Positions 8,807 through 16,892 of a stretch of DNA of 64,000 bases are shown here, in pieces. A program made the position numbers and the translations under genes. This DNA comes from Allosphingosinicella indica (GTDB taxonomy: Bacteria; Pseudomonadota; Alphaproteobacteria; Sphingomonadales; Sphingomonadaceae): positions 1,169,501 to 1,233,500 of the forward strand of contig NZ_LT840185.1 in the NCBI RefSeq assembly GCF_900177405.1, read 5' to 3'. The notes under the pieces are model-generated. The model did not search any database. It saw nothing but the letters and a program-made list of their open reading frames with translations, and had not been told where the DNA came from. Numbering within the stretch: position 1 is the first letter of the stretch; every line of letters starts with the position of its first letter.

Positions 8807-10831
8807 ATGATCCAAGTCGCACTTTGCATTGCCACCGAACATGATCCCTGGCTGGTGCTCGTCGCGGTGATCATCTGCGCCGGCGGCGCGTTCACCATCG
8901 TCCAGCTTTTCGAGCGCGCGCTGCGCACGCTGCATGTCGAGCGGTTGGGCTGGGCGTTCCTCACCGCGGTCGCGGCGGGCACCACGATCTGGTGCACTCA
9001 TTTCGTCGCGATGCTGGCGTTCGAGCCGGCGGTGCCCGTCACACTCGATCCGGTCCTCACCATCGCCTCGCTGATGGTGGCCATCGTCGGCACCCTCGCG
9101 GCCTTTTCGATTGCCGCCTGGGGCAACACGCGGCTCTGGGCGGCGCTCGGCGGCGCGCTGTTCGGCGCTGCGGTATCGGCAATGCATTATACCGGCATGA
9201 TCGCCTACCGGATCGATGGTATCGTCAGCTGGGACTGGGGCTTCGTCGCCGTCTCGGTGCTGCTGGCCGTCACGCTCTCGGCCGCTGCACTCGTGATACT
9301 CTGTTCCGCCGCGGAAACGAATATCCGCAAGAGCCTCGGCACCATCCTGATCGTTCTCGGCATCGCTACGCTGCACTTCGTCGGCATGACCGCGCTGAAG
9401 ATCGCACCGCTCGCCATCAGCGATACGCCGCTCGGCACCGAGAGCTGGCGCGCGCTGGCGCTGGCGACCGCGCTGGTCGGCACGGTGGTGATCGGCGCGG
9501 GCGTATTCGCCGGGCTGATCGACAGTCGCACCCGATCCGATGCGATGCAGCGCCTCCACTATCTGGCGATGAACGACGCGCTGACCGGCCTGCCCAACCG
9601 CGCGAGCTTCCAGCATTCGCTCGCGCATCACATCGCCGCCGCGCAGACCGAGGGCAGCCAGGTGGGCGTGATTGCGGTCGATCTGGATCGGTTCAAGGAG
9701 ATCAACGATCTTCACGGCCACAAGACCGGCGATGCCTTGCTGCAGGCGCTGGCGCGGCGGATGGAGGCACTCCTGGAGGGTGAGGACATCGTCGCCCGGC
9801 TCGGCGGCGATGAATTTGTCGCACTGACGCGCTTCGCCGACCGGTCGAATCTCGTCGCCTTCATCAACCGCCTTGAAACCGCGCTGAAGGCCCCGGTGGC
9901 GCTTGGCGATGCCGAACTCAGGGTCGGCGCCAGCATCGGCGTCGCGGTCTATCCGCACGATGCGCGCGACGCGGACACGCTGTGCAACAACGCCGATCTC
10001 TCGATGTATCGCGCCAAGTGCGACGGCGCGGCTTCGGCCTGCTTCTACGACGCCAGGCTCGACGAGGCGATCCGCGATCGTCGCGAGATGGCCGCGGACC
10101 TCCGCCTCGCCATCGCCGCGGATGCGCTGGAGGTCCACTATCAGGTGCAGGAGCATGTCGCGACTCGCGCCGTCACTGGCTACGAAGCGCTGCTCCGCTG
10201 GAACCACCCCGAGCGTGGCGCCATCCCGCCGACCGTGTTCGTCGCCGTCGCCGAGGAGCATGGCCTCATCCTCTCGCTGGGCGAATGGGTGCTGCGCAAG
10301 GCCTGCGCCGAAGCCGCGAGCTGGGATAATGGGTCGAAGGTCGCAGTCAACGTGTCGGCGCTGCAGCTGGCGCACGCCGAATTGCCGCGGCTGATCCACG
10401 AGATCCTAATGGAGACCGGGCTTCCGCCCAAGCGCCTCGAGATCGAGCTTACCGAAAGCGCGATCATGATGGACCGGGATCGCGCGCTCCACGTGCTGCG
10501 GCAGATCAAGGCACTGGGTATCGGCGTGGCGCTCGACGATTTCGGCACCGGCTATTCGTCGCTGGAGACGCTGCGTGCCTTCCCGTTCGACAAGATCAAG
10601 CTCGACCGGCTGTTCGCATCGGAAATCGTCGAGAGCGCGCAGGCGACCGCGATCATCCGCGCCGTCCTCGCGCTCGGCAAGAGCCTCTCGATACCGGTGC
10701 TCGCCGAGGGCATCGAGACGCACGAGCAGCTCGCCGTGCTGCTGCGCGAAGGGTGCGACGAGGCGCAGGGCTATCTGCTGGGCTATCCCGAACCGCCGCG
10801 TCAGGCCGAGCCGGGGCGCGCCGCCGCCTGA
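8807..10831 (+). CDS. MHYT-GGDEF-EAL bifunctional c-di-GMP protein
   Basis: 674 aa. The N-terminal integral membrane sensor (about 15-240) contains three MHYT-type motifs: WCTHFVAM (62-69), SAMHYTGM and TLHFVGMT, thought to bind a metal and sense a small gas molecule. Then comes a diguanylate cyclase domain with intact GGDEF (333-337) and no RxxD inhibitory site before it, and a phosphodiesterase domain with intact EAL (460-462), DDFGTGYSS and AEGIET. Both enzymatic halves look potentially active, so the net direction of c-di-GMP change is not predictable. It lies alone between the exporter and recQ. Confidence 0.93.
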   Translation: MIQVALCIATEHDPWLVLVAVIICAGGAFTIVQLFERALRTLHVERLGWAFLTAVAAGTTIWCTHFVAMLAFEPAVPVTLDPVLTIASLMVAIVGTLAAFSIAAWGNTRLWAALGGALFGAAVSAMHYTGMIAYRIDGIVSWDWGFVAVSVLLAVTLSAAALVILCSAAETNIRKSLGTILIVLGIATLHFVGMTALKIAPLAISDTPLGTESWRALALATALVGTVVIGAGVFAGLIDSRTRSDAMQRLHYLAMNDALTGLPNRASFQHSLAHHIAAAQTEGSQVGVIAVDLDRFKEINDLHGHKTGDALLQALARRMEALLEGEDIVARLGGDEFVALTRFADRSNLVAFINRLETALKAPVALGDAELRVGASIGVAVYPHDARDADTLCNNADLSMYRAKCDGAASACFYDARLDEAIRDRREMAADLRLAIAADALEVHYQVQEHVATRAVTGYEALLRWNHPERGAIPPTVFVAVAEEHGLILSLGEWVLRKACAEAASWDNGSKVAVNVSALQLAHAELPRLIHEILMETGLPPKRLEIELTESAIMMDRDRALHVLRQIKALGIGVALDDFGTGYSSLETLRAFPFDKIKLDRLFASEIVESAQATAIIRAVLALGKSLSIPVLAEGIETHEQLAVLLREGCDEAQGYLLGYPEPPRQAEPGRAAA

Positions 10832-10871
10832 AGCCTCGACTTCGCCACCCGCCGGGGGATAGGGACCGCGG

Positions 10872-12638
10872 GTGACCGACCCGCTCGACATTCTCCACCA
10901 CACGTTCGGCTTCTCCGGCTTTCGCGGCGTCCAGCAGCAGGTGGTCGATCGCGTCATGGCGGGCGCCAACACGCTGGCGGTGATGCCGACGGGCGCAGGC
11001 AAGTCGCTCTGCTACCAGGTGCCGGCGCTGGCGCGGCCCGGCACCGCGCTCGTCGTCTCGCCGCTCATCGCTCTGATGCACGATCAGATCCGCGCCGCCG
11101 ACGGCTTCGGCATCCGCGCCGCCGCGCTCACCTCCGCCGACGACAACCGCGCCGAGACGATCGCAAGACTGAAGTCGGGCGATCTCGATCTGCTCTACGT
11201 GGCGCCCGAACGTGCGACGGGGGCGGGCTTCCGCGATCTCATCGGCCGCATTCCGCTCGCATTGATCGCGATCGACGAGGCGCATTGCGTCAGCGAATGG
11301 GGGCATGATTTCCGGCCCGATTACCGGCTGCTCCGCCCGCTGCTCGACACGCTCGATGCGCCTCGCCTCGCGCTCACCGCGACCGCAGACAAGGCGACGC
11401 GCGCCGACATCCTCGTCCAGCTCGGCATCCCCGCCGATGGTCTGATCCTCGCCGGGTTCGATCGGCCCAACATCCGCTACGCGATCCGCCCGCGCGACGG
11501 CATTTCGGGGCAGTTGAAGGCGTTGCTCGCCGAGCAGCCCGGCCCCGGCATCGTCTATGCGCCGAGCCGCGCCGCGACCGAGAAGATCGCCGAAAGCCTC
11601 TCCGCCAGCGGCCGCCGCACATTGCCCTATCATGCCGGGCTGGACCCCCGGGTGCGCGCCGCCAACCAGGCCGCCTTCGTCGCGTCGGAGGACATGGTGA
11701 TCGCGGCGACGATCGCCTTCGGCATGGGGATCGACAAGCCCGACGTGCGCTTCGTCGCCCATGCCGGCCTGCCCAAATCGATCGAGGCTTATTATCAGGA
11801 GACCGGCCGCGCGGGGCGTGACGGCGATCCCGCCGAAGCGCATCTCTTCTGGGGCGCGGAGGATTTCTCGCGCGCGCGGCGGCGGATCGAGACCGAGGTG
11901 CCGGACGAGCGCCGCGCGGGCGAGCGGACGCGGCTCAACGCGCTCGCCGCGCTGGTCGAGGCGCCGGGGTGCCGCCGCGCGATCCTGCTCCGCCATTTCG
12001 GCGAGACCCCGCCGGCAAGCTGCGGCAATTGCGACAATTGCCTCGCGCCGCCCGCGACGGTGGACGCCACCGAGGCCGCGCGCAAACTGCTCTCCGCCGC
12101 CTTCCGCACCGAGATGCGCTTCGGCATCACCCATCTCGTCGATGTGCTGGCGGGCAAGGACAGCGACAAAATCCACGGCTTCGGCCACCACAACCTCTCG
12201 GTGTTCGGCATCGCCGACGAGAGCGAGCTGGGGCTGATGAAGCCGGTGGCGCGCGCGCTGCTCGCCCGCGACGCGCTGCGCGCCGACGAATATGGCGGCC
12301 TGTCCTTCGGCCCCGCCGCGCGGCCGATCCTGAAGGGCGAGGAGCTGGTCGAGCTGGTGCTTCCTTCCAGAAAGACCCGTCGGCGGCGCGAGCGCGGGGG
12401 GGGCGCCAATCCCGAGGGCGATCCGCTGTTCGAGGCGCTGCGCGCGTGCCGCCGCGATCTCGCGCAGGCGGCGGGCGTGCCACCCTATGTGGTGTTCCAC
12501 GATTCGACGCTGCGCGAGATGGCGGCGGTGCGGCCGACGACGATGGCGGCGCTCGGCGGCGTCACCGGTGTGGGCGATGCCAAGCTGGAACGCTATGGCG
12601 AGGCGTTCGTCGCGGTGATCCGCGGCTTCGCGGACTAA
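10872..12638 (+). CDS. recQ: ATP-dependent DNA helicase RecQ
   Basis: 588 aa from a GTG start. Motif I PTGAGKSLCYQ (39-49), the DEAH box IDEAHC (134-139), SEWGHDFRPDY, motif VI QETGRAGRDG (about 309-318), a zinc-binding Cys set (C367, C384, C387, C390) and a C-terminal HRDC-like domain (about 510-588) are all present. It unwinds 3'-5' in recombination and replication-fork repair. A run of eight G (12396-12403) lies in the linker before HRDC. The RQC winged helix is short, as in smaller RecQ enzymes. The stop is followed after 7 bases by the next gene, so co-transcription is likely. Confidence 0.95.
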   Translation: MTDPLDILHHTFGFSGFRGVQQQVVDRVMAGANTLAVMPTGAGKSLCYQVPALARPGTALVVSPLIALMHDQIRAADGFGIRAAALTSADDNRAETIARLKSGDLDLLYVAPERATGAGFRDLIGRIPLALIAIDEAHCVSEWGHDFRPDYRLLRPLLDTLDAPRLALTATADKATRADILVQLGIPADGLILAGFDRPNIRYAIRPRDGISGQLKALLAEQPGPGIVYAPSRAATEKIAESLSASGRRTLPYHAGLDPRVRAANQAAFVASEDMVIAATIAFGMGIDKPDVRFVAHAGLPKSIEAYYQETGRAGRDGDPAEAHLFWGAEDFSRARRRIETEVPDERRAGERTRLNALAALVEAPGCRRAILLRHFGETPPASCGNCDNCLAPPATVDATEAARKLLSAAFRTEMRFGITHLVDVLAGKDSDKIHGFGHHNLSVFGIADESELGLMKPVARALLARDALRADEYGGLSFGPAARPILKGEELVELVLPSRKTRRRRERGGGANPEGDPLFEALRACRRDLAQAAGVPPYVVFHDSTLREMAAVRPTTMAALGGVTGVGDAKLERYGEAFVAVIRGFAD

Positions 12639-12645
12639 GGAGAGG

Positions 12646-13047
12646 ATGATGCGGAGGCTCGAGCCCGGCATGTTCGTGTCCGGCCAGATCACGGCGGAAG
12701 AGGTCGCGGAGCTCGCGGCGGCAGGGTTGACGCTGATCGTCAACAACCGCCCCGACGGCGAGGAGCCCGGGCAGCCCACCGCCGCCGAAATCGCGGCGGC
12801 GGCGGAGGCCGCAGGCATCGCTTATCGCCACATCCCGGTCGCGGGGCTGAACGCGGCGCAGGTTCCCGCGATGGCCGAGGCGCTGGCGAGCGCCGAGGGC
12901 AATACGCTCGCCTTCTGCCGCTCGGGCACGCGCTCGACCTATCTCTGGGCGCTGGCCCGCGCGACGCAGGGCGCGGACCGCGACATGCTGATCGGCAAGG
13001 CGGCCGAAGCCGGATACGACCTCACCCCGATCGCACGCTTCCTCTAG
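12646..13047 (+). CDS. TIGR01244 / beta-lactamase-hydrolase-like phosphatase protein
   Basis: 133 aa. The P-loop CRSGTRS (91-97) has the Cx5R arrangement of cysteine phosphatases, and the rest (FVSGQITAEEV, VNNRPDGEEPGQP) matches the TIGR01244 / DUF442 family often called sulfur transferase or beta-lactamase-hydrolase-like domain. Biochemical role is poorly known; in other bacteria the domain is fused to persulfide dioxygenases. ATGs at 12646 and 12649; AAGGAG 5 bases before the second favours it. It directly follows recQ. Confidence 0.8.
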   Translation: MMRRLEPGMFVSGQITAEEVAELAAAGLTLIVNNRPDGEEPGQPTAAEIAAAAEAAGIAYRHIPVAGLNAAQVPAMAEALASAEGNTLAFCRSGTRSTYLWALARATQGADRDMLIGKAAEAGYDLTPIARFL

Positions 13048-13069
13048 CTCTGTTCGTTCCGAGCGATCG

Positions 13070-13270
13070 TCAGAGATCGGATAAGAGCGCCACCGCCTCG
13101 CCCGAATCCTCGTCGAGCACCATCAGGCGGATCGGGATGATGCCGCCCAACCCTTCCCAGCTCATCTCGGTGTCGAAGAGGACGCAGCCGATACCGTTCG
13201 CTTCCAGCAGCGCTTTTGCCGCGCCCGCGTCGAAGCTGTTGCCGAACCGCGCGGCCTCGACCAGCGCCAT
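13070..13270 (-). CDS. DUF2007 domain protein
   Basis: 66 aa. The whole protein is a DUF2007 unit (AARFGNSFDAGAAKALLEAN, then a core ending VALLSDL), a small fold proposed to resemble signal-transducing ferredoxin-like proteins; function unknown. Its start codon follows the stop of the DUF924 gene with no gap, so translation is probably coupled. Confidence 0.7.
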   Translation of the reverse strand: MALVEAARFGNSFDAGAAKALLEANGIGCVLFDTEMSWEGLGGIIPIRLMVLDEDSGEAVALLSDL

Positions 13271-13810
13271 CTAGAAGGGCGTGACGTCGCCCGCGGCGAT
13301 CTCGTCGGGGCGCGGCTGGCGGCCTAGCATCGCATTGCGGTGCGGGAAGCGGCCAAACCGCGCGATCACGTCATGGTGCAGCTTGGCGAAGCGCAGCAGT
13401 TCGGCATCGCCCAGCGCGGTGAACAAGGCCAGCGATCGCTGCTGGTCGTCGAGCGCCTCGCTATGCTCGAACGGCATGTAGAAAAAGAAGCGGTGCGCCG
13501 CGGGCGTCGCATCGTCATAACCCTTCTCGATCGCGCCGCGCGCGATGGCGAGAGCCAGCGGATCGGTCGCAAAGCTGTCGGCATGGCCGCGGAACATGTT
13601 GCGCGGGATCTGGTCGAACAGGATCACCGCCGCCAGCGCCTCCTCCGCGCTGCCGAAGAATGCGGAGGCCGGCTTCTCGCGCTCGGTCTTCCACGCCTCG
13701 AGAAAGCGCTCGCGGCATTCGGCGTCGAACTCTGCGCTCTCCTGGAACCACTGCTCCATCCCGAGCGAGAACCAGAAGGTCAGCAGATCGCGTTGCCAGT
13801 CGTCGGTCAT
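13271..13810 (-). CDS. DUF924 family protein
   Basis: 179 aa from the ATG at 13810 (MTDDWQRDLLTFWFSLG). The frame continues upstream to 13852, but that part lies in a palindromic repeat. DUF924 members are helical, tetratricopeptide-like proteins; VILFDQIPRNMFRG and the C-terminal RFPHRNAMLGR are family hallmarks. Function unknown. First gene of a two-gene unit with the DUF2007 gene. Confidence 0.85.
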   Translation of the reverse strand: MTDDWQRDLLTFWFSLGMEQWFQESAEFDAECRERFLEAWKTEREKPASAFFGSAEEALAAVILFDQIPRNMFRGHADSFATDPLALAIARGAIEKGYDDATPAAHRFFFYMPFEHSEALDDQQRSLALFTALGDAELLRFAKLHHDVIARFGRFPHRNAMLGRQPRPDEIAAGDVTPF

Positions 13811-13820
13811 CTGTCTCGTC

Positions 13821-13910
13821 CCGTCATTGCGAGGAGCGGAGCGGCGAAGCAATCCAGCTTCGGTGCCGGCTGGATTGCTTCACCCGACATCCGCCGGGCT
13901 CGCAATGACG
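13821..13910. repeat. Palindromic element, 'gtcattgcgag' family, copy 1
   Basis: About 90 bases forming a long imperfect hairpin: CCGTCATTGCGAG at the left and CTCGCAATGACG at the right, with GAAGCAATCCAGC and GCTGGATTGCTTC as inner arms. It fills the gap between DUF924 and tldD. Further copies are at 18523 and 57831, with a half copy at 15380. Confidence 0.85.
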
Positions 13911-13926
13911 AACTTGCGATGTCTAG

Positions 13927-15366
13927 TCACGCCGCGGTGCCACCCACCGTCAGCCCTTCGATCAGCAGCGTCGGCTGGCCGACCCCGGCGGGGACCGACT
14001 GGCCGCCCTTGCCGCAGATGCCGATGCCTTCGTCGAGCGCCATGTCGTCGCCGATCGCGGCGACCTTGGTGAGCACCGTCGGCCCGTCGCCGATAAGCGT
14101 CGCGCCCTTGATCGGCGCGCCGAGCCTGCCGTTCTCGATCCTGTACGCCTCGGTGCAGGAGAAGACGAACTTGCCGCTGGTGATGTCGACCTGCCCGCCG
14201 CCGAAGCTCTTGGCGTAGATGCCGTTCTTCGCGCGCGACAGGATCTCGCCGGGGTTCTCGGTGCCGCCGAGCATGAAGGTGTTGGTCATCCGCGGCATCG
14301 GCGCGTGGGCAAAACTCTCGCGGCGGCCGTTGCCGGTCGGCTCCACGCCCATCAGCCGCGCATTGAGCCGGTCCTGGATATAGCCCTTGAGGATGCCGTC
14401 CTCGATCAAGGTTGTGCGCCCGGTCGGCGTACCCTCGTCGTCGATGGTGAGCGATCCGCGGCGATGGCCGATCGATCCGTCATCGACCACGGTGACGCCG
14501 GGCGCCGCCACCCGCTCGCCGATGCGGCCGGAGAAGGCGCTGGTGCCCTTGCGGTTGAAATCGCCCTCCAGCCCGTGGCCAATCGCCTCGTGGAGCAATA
14601 CGCCGGGCCAGCCGGGGCCGAGCACCACCGTCATCTCGCCCGCGGGCGCTGCGACCGAATCGAGGTTCACCAGCGCCTGCGCGAGCGCGACGTCGATCGC
14701 CCGGTTCCACGTCGCCTCGTCGAACAGCCGGTCGTAGAGGTCGCGCCCGCCGAGGCCGTGATAGCCGCTCTCGCGCCGGCCGTTCTGCTCGACGACGATC
14801 GAGACGTTGAGGCGGACGAGGGGGCGGACGTCGTGCGCGACGAAGCCGTCGGCGCGGACGATCTCGATCACGCTCCACGATCCGGCGAGCGAGACGGTGA
14901 CCTGCGCGACGCGCGGATCGCGGGCGCGCGCCGCGGCATCGATCGCCTGGCACAGCGCCACCTTCTTCGCGAAGGGGACGAGACTCAGCGGATCGGCATC
15001 GGTGTAGAGCCGCGCATTGGTGCGGCGCGGCGGGGCGGGCTTGGCGGCGCCGCCTGCCTCCAGCACCGTCATCGTCTCGGCGGCGCGGCGGATGGCGTCG
15101 GCGCTGATCTCGTTGGCGTGGGCGAAAGCGGTCGTCTCGCCCGCCACGCCGCGCAGGCCAAAGCCGGCATGGGTGTTGAAGTCCGCCGTCTTCAGCCGCC
15201 CGTCGTCGAAGGTGAACGCCTCGGACGCGGTATATTGGAGATAAAGCTCGCCATCGTCGCAGCGCGCGAGCGCGTCGGCGGTGAGGCCGCGCGCGGCGTC
15301 AGGATCGAGCTGGCCGTCGCGATAAAGGAAGCGGCGCGGGTCTGCGGGAATGTCCATCCCAGACAT
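13927..15366 (-). CDS. tldD: TldD family metalloprotease
   Basis: 479 aa from the ATG at 15366 (MSGMDIPADPRR); ATG 15357 is an alternative. The frame stays open to 15537, but the extra part reads through repeat DNA and the usual family length is about 480. The zinc motif HEAIGH (259-264) is intact. TldD pairs with TldE/PmbA to cleave unfolded peptides, and in some bacteria matures microcins or degrades CcdA. No partner gene lies in the window. Neither start has a strong Shine-Dalgarno sequence. Confidence 0.92.
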   Translation of the reverse strand: MSGMDIPADPRRFLYRDGQLDPDAARGLTADALARCDDGELYLQYTASEAFTFDDGRLKTADFNTHAGFGLRGVAGETTAFAHANEISADAIRRAAETMTVLEAGGAAKPAPPRRTNARLYTDADPLSLVPFAKKVALCQAIDAAARARDPRVAQVTVSLAGSWSVIEIVRADGFVAHDVRPLVRLNVSIVVEQNGRRESGYHGLGGRDLYDRLFDEATWNRAIDVALAQALVNLDSVAAPAGEMTVVLGPGWPGVLLHEAIGHGLEGDFNRKGTSAFSGRIGERVAAPGVTVVDDGSIGHRRGSLTIDDEGTPTGRTTLIEDGILKGYIQDRLNARLMGVEPTGNGRRESFAHAPMPRMTNTFMLGGTENPGEILSRAKNGIYAKSFGGGQVDITSGKFVFSCTEAYRIENGRLGAPIKGATLIGDGPTVLTKVAAIGDDMALDEGIGICGKGGQSVPAGVGQPTLLIEGLTVGGTAA

Positions 15367-15379
15367 ATAGCCACTGACT

Positions 15380-15477
15380 GCGTCATTGCGAGCGATCTCT
15401 CGACCGCGCGTCTCGGCTTCGCTCGACGCTGGCTCGAGATGAGCGGCTTCTAAAAAACTCCGTCCGCTCATTTCGAG
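15380..15477. repeat. Half copy of 'gtcattgcgag' repeat plus second palindrome
   Basis: CGTCATTGCGAGCGA at 15380-15394 matches the left end of the copies at 13821, 18523 and 57831, but no right end follows. A different palindrome comes next: CTCGAGATGAGCGG (15433-15446) against CCGCTCATTTCGAG (15464-15477), one mismatch, with a 17-base loop. It sits between tldD and the zinc-finger gene. Confidence 0.7.
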
Positions 15478-15517
15478 CAGCCGTCGAGCCTGTCGAGACG
15501 GCGTGTCGAGAGGCGCC

Positions 15518-15709
15518 TCAGGTGTCCGCCGGGCCACCCTTCAGCACGAAGCGCTTGTCGCAATAGCCGCAATCGACGAAGCCTTTCTCGTCGATCTGCA
15601 GCCAGACGCGCGGGTGTCCGAGCGCGGGGCTGATCTCGGTGGCGCCGTCGCAGGCGACGCGGGGCTTGTCGACCGTGGCGATTTCGGGCGTGAAGCGGTC
15701 CGTCTGCAT
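15518..15709 (-). CDS. CHCC-type zinc-finger protein
   Basis: 63 aa from the ATG at 15709. C20, H32 and the pair C47-GY-C50 match the zf-CHCC family, homologous to the NDUFS6 / complex I 13 kDa accessory subunit, conserved as a small protein in alphaproteobacteria. A zinc-binding role in complex I assembly is known for eukaryotic relatives and is only an inference here. The upstream part of the frame (to 15793) would overlap the divergent ABC gene. Confidence 0.8.
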   Translation of the reverse strand: MQTDRFTPEIATVDKPRVACDGATEISPALGHPRVWLQIDEKGFVDCGYCDKRFVLKGGPADT

Positions 15710-15791
15710 GGCGGCGCCCTTAGCAACGCGCCCGTCCCCGCGCAATCGCTGCGGCTTTGCGGCGCCGGGCCGAGCCGCTATGCGATGCGAC

Positions 15792-16721
15792 ATGACCGAT
15801 GCCGCGATCCTGATCGAAGACCTGGAAAAGACCTATGCCGGCGGCAAGCGCGCGCTGGACGGGGTGAGCCTGGAGGTGCCGCGCGGGCAGATCTTCGGGC
15901 TGCTCGGCCCCAATGGCGCTGGCAAGTCGACGCTGATCAACATCCTCGCCGGCCTCGTCAACAAGACCGGCGGTCGCGCGACGATCTGGGGCTTCGACAT
16001 CGACGTGCACCCGCGCAACGCCAAGGCGTCGATCGGCATCGTGCCGCAGGAGATCATCTTCGATCCCTTCTTCACCCCGTTCGAGACGCTGGAGATTCAG
16101 GCCGGGCTCTACGGCGTTCCGAAGGAGCGGCGGCGGAGCATGGAGCTTCTTCGCGCGATGCATCTGGAGGACAAGGCGCGCGCATATTCGCGGACGCTGT
16201 CGGGCGGCATGAAGCGGCGGCTGCTGGTCGCCAAGGCGATGGTTCATTCGCCGCCGATCCTGGTGCTCGACGAGCCGACCGCGGGCGTCGATATCGAGCT
16301 TCGCCAGCAGCTCTGGGATTATGTCCGCAGCCTTCATGCCGAGGGCGTCACCATCGTCCTCACCACCCATTATCTGGAGGAGGCGGAGGAGCTGTGCGAT
16401 CGCATCGCGATCATCAACCACGGCCGCCTGATCGCCAACGAGGCGACGCGCACCCTGGTCGGCATGGCGCAGGAGAAGGCGGTCGAGGTGACGGTCGACC
16501 GCGACCTCGCCGCCATCCCCGCCGCCGACTGTTTCGACAAGATCGAGATGGTCAACGAGCGGACGCTGGCGATCACCTACCGCAAGGACCGGGTGAACGC
16601 GGGCGAAGTGCTCGCCGCGCTCCAAAAGGACGGGCTCGGCATCGTCGACGTCTCGACACGCGAGGCGGATTTGGAGGACGTGTTCCTCAACCTCACCCGG
16701 GCGGCCAATGCGGCGGCGTAA
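15792..16721 (+). CDS. ABC-2 type transporter ATP-binding protein (YadG-like)
   Basis: 309 aa. Walker [10 protein letters not shown] (39-47), Q-loop VPQE (84-87), signature LSGGM (136-140), Walker [13 protein letters not shown] (156-167) and the H-loop in [11 protein letters not shown]. The roughly 80-residue C-terminal part is typical of ATPases that pair with ABC-2 permeases for drug or polysaccharide export. The expected permease gene is not next to it: a repeat and then nadB follow, so the partner lies elsewhere or has been lost. Start is ATG 15792. Confidence 0.88.
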   Translation: MTDAAILIEDLEKTYAGGKRALDGVSLEVPRGQIFGLLGPNGAGKSTLINILAGLVNKTGGRATIWGFDIDVHPRNAKASIGIVPQEIIFDPFFTPFETLEIQAGLYGVPKERRRSMELLRAMHLEDKARAYSRTLSGGMKRRLLVAKAMVHSPPILVLDEPTAGVDIELRQQLWDYVRSLHAEGVTIVLTTHYLEEAEELCDRIAIINHGRLIANEATRTLVGMAQEKAVEVTVDRDLAAIPAADCFDKIEMVNERTLAITYRKDRVNAGEVLAALQKDGLGIVDVSTREADLEDVFLNLTRAANAAA

Positions 16722-16733
16722 AATGCCACTTAC

Positions 16734-16882
16734 CCATCCCTCTCCCGCTTGCGGGAGAGGAGCGAGACTTGGGTGGTCCCGAAGGGAGCGCCCTAGTCGC
16801 AGCGGTGAGGGTAGGGTGGAGATGCTCAATGCTCCCTGCGCTCGCACCCTCACCCTAACCCTCTCCCGCAAGCGGGAGGGGG
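16734..16882. repeat. C/G-rich double-hairpin element, copy 1
   Basis: The gap between the ABC ATPase and nadB consists of CTCTCCCGC-TT-GCGGGAGAG (16740-16759), a central AGCGGTGAGGGTAGGGTG answered by CACCCTCACCCTAACC, and CTCTCCCGC-AA-GCGGGAGGG (16861-16880). Two hairpins bracket a larger inverted repeat. Related layouts occur at 21016, 23750, 49376 and 62566. The right arm supplies the purine-rich ribosome site of nadB. Confidence 0.8.
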
Positions 16883-16892
16883 GATTGAAGCC

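Noticed and set aside
10653-12818. 721-codon frame antisense to recQ
   Set aside because: recQ motifs are complete on the plus strand; the antisense frame has no domain.
13811-13926. tRNA or small RNA gene in the hairpin-rich gap
   Set aside because: The hairpin matches the repeat family found elsewhere; no cloverleaf or anticodon arm can be drawn.
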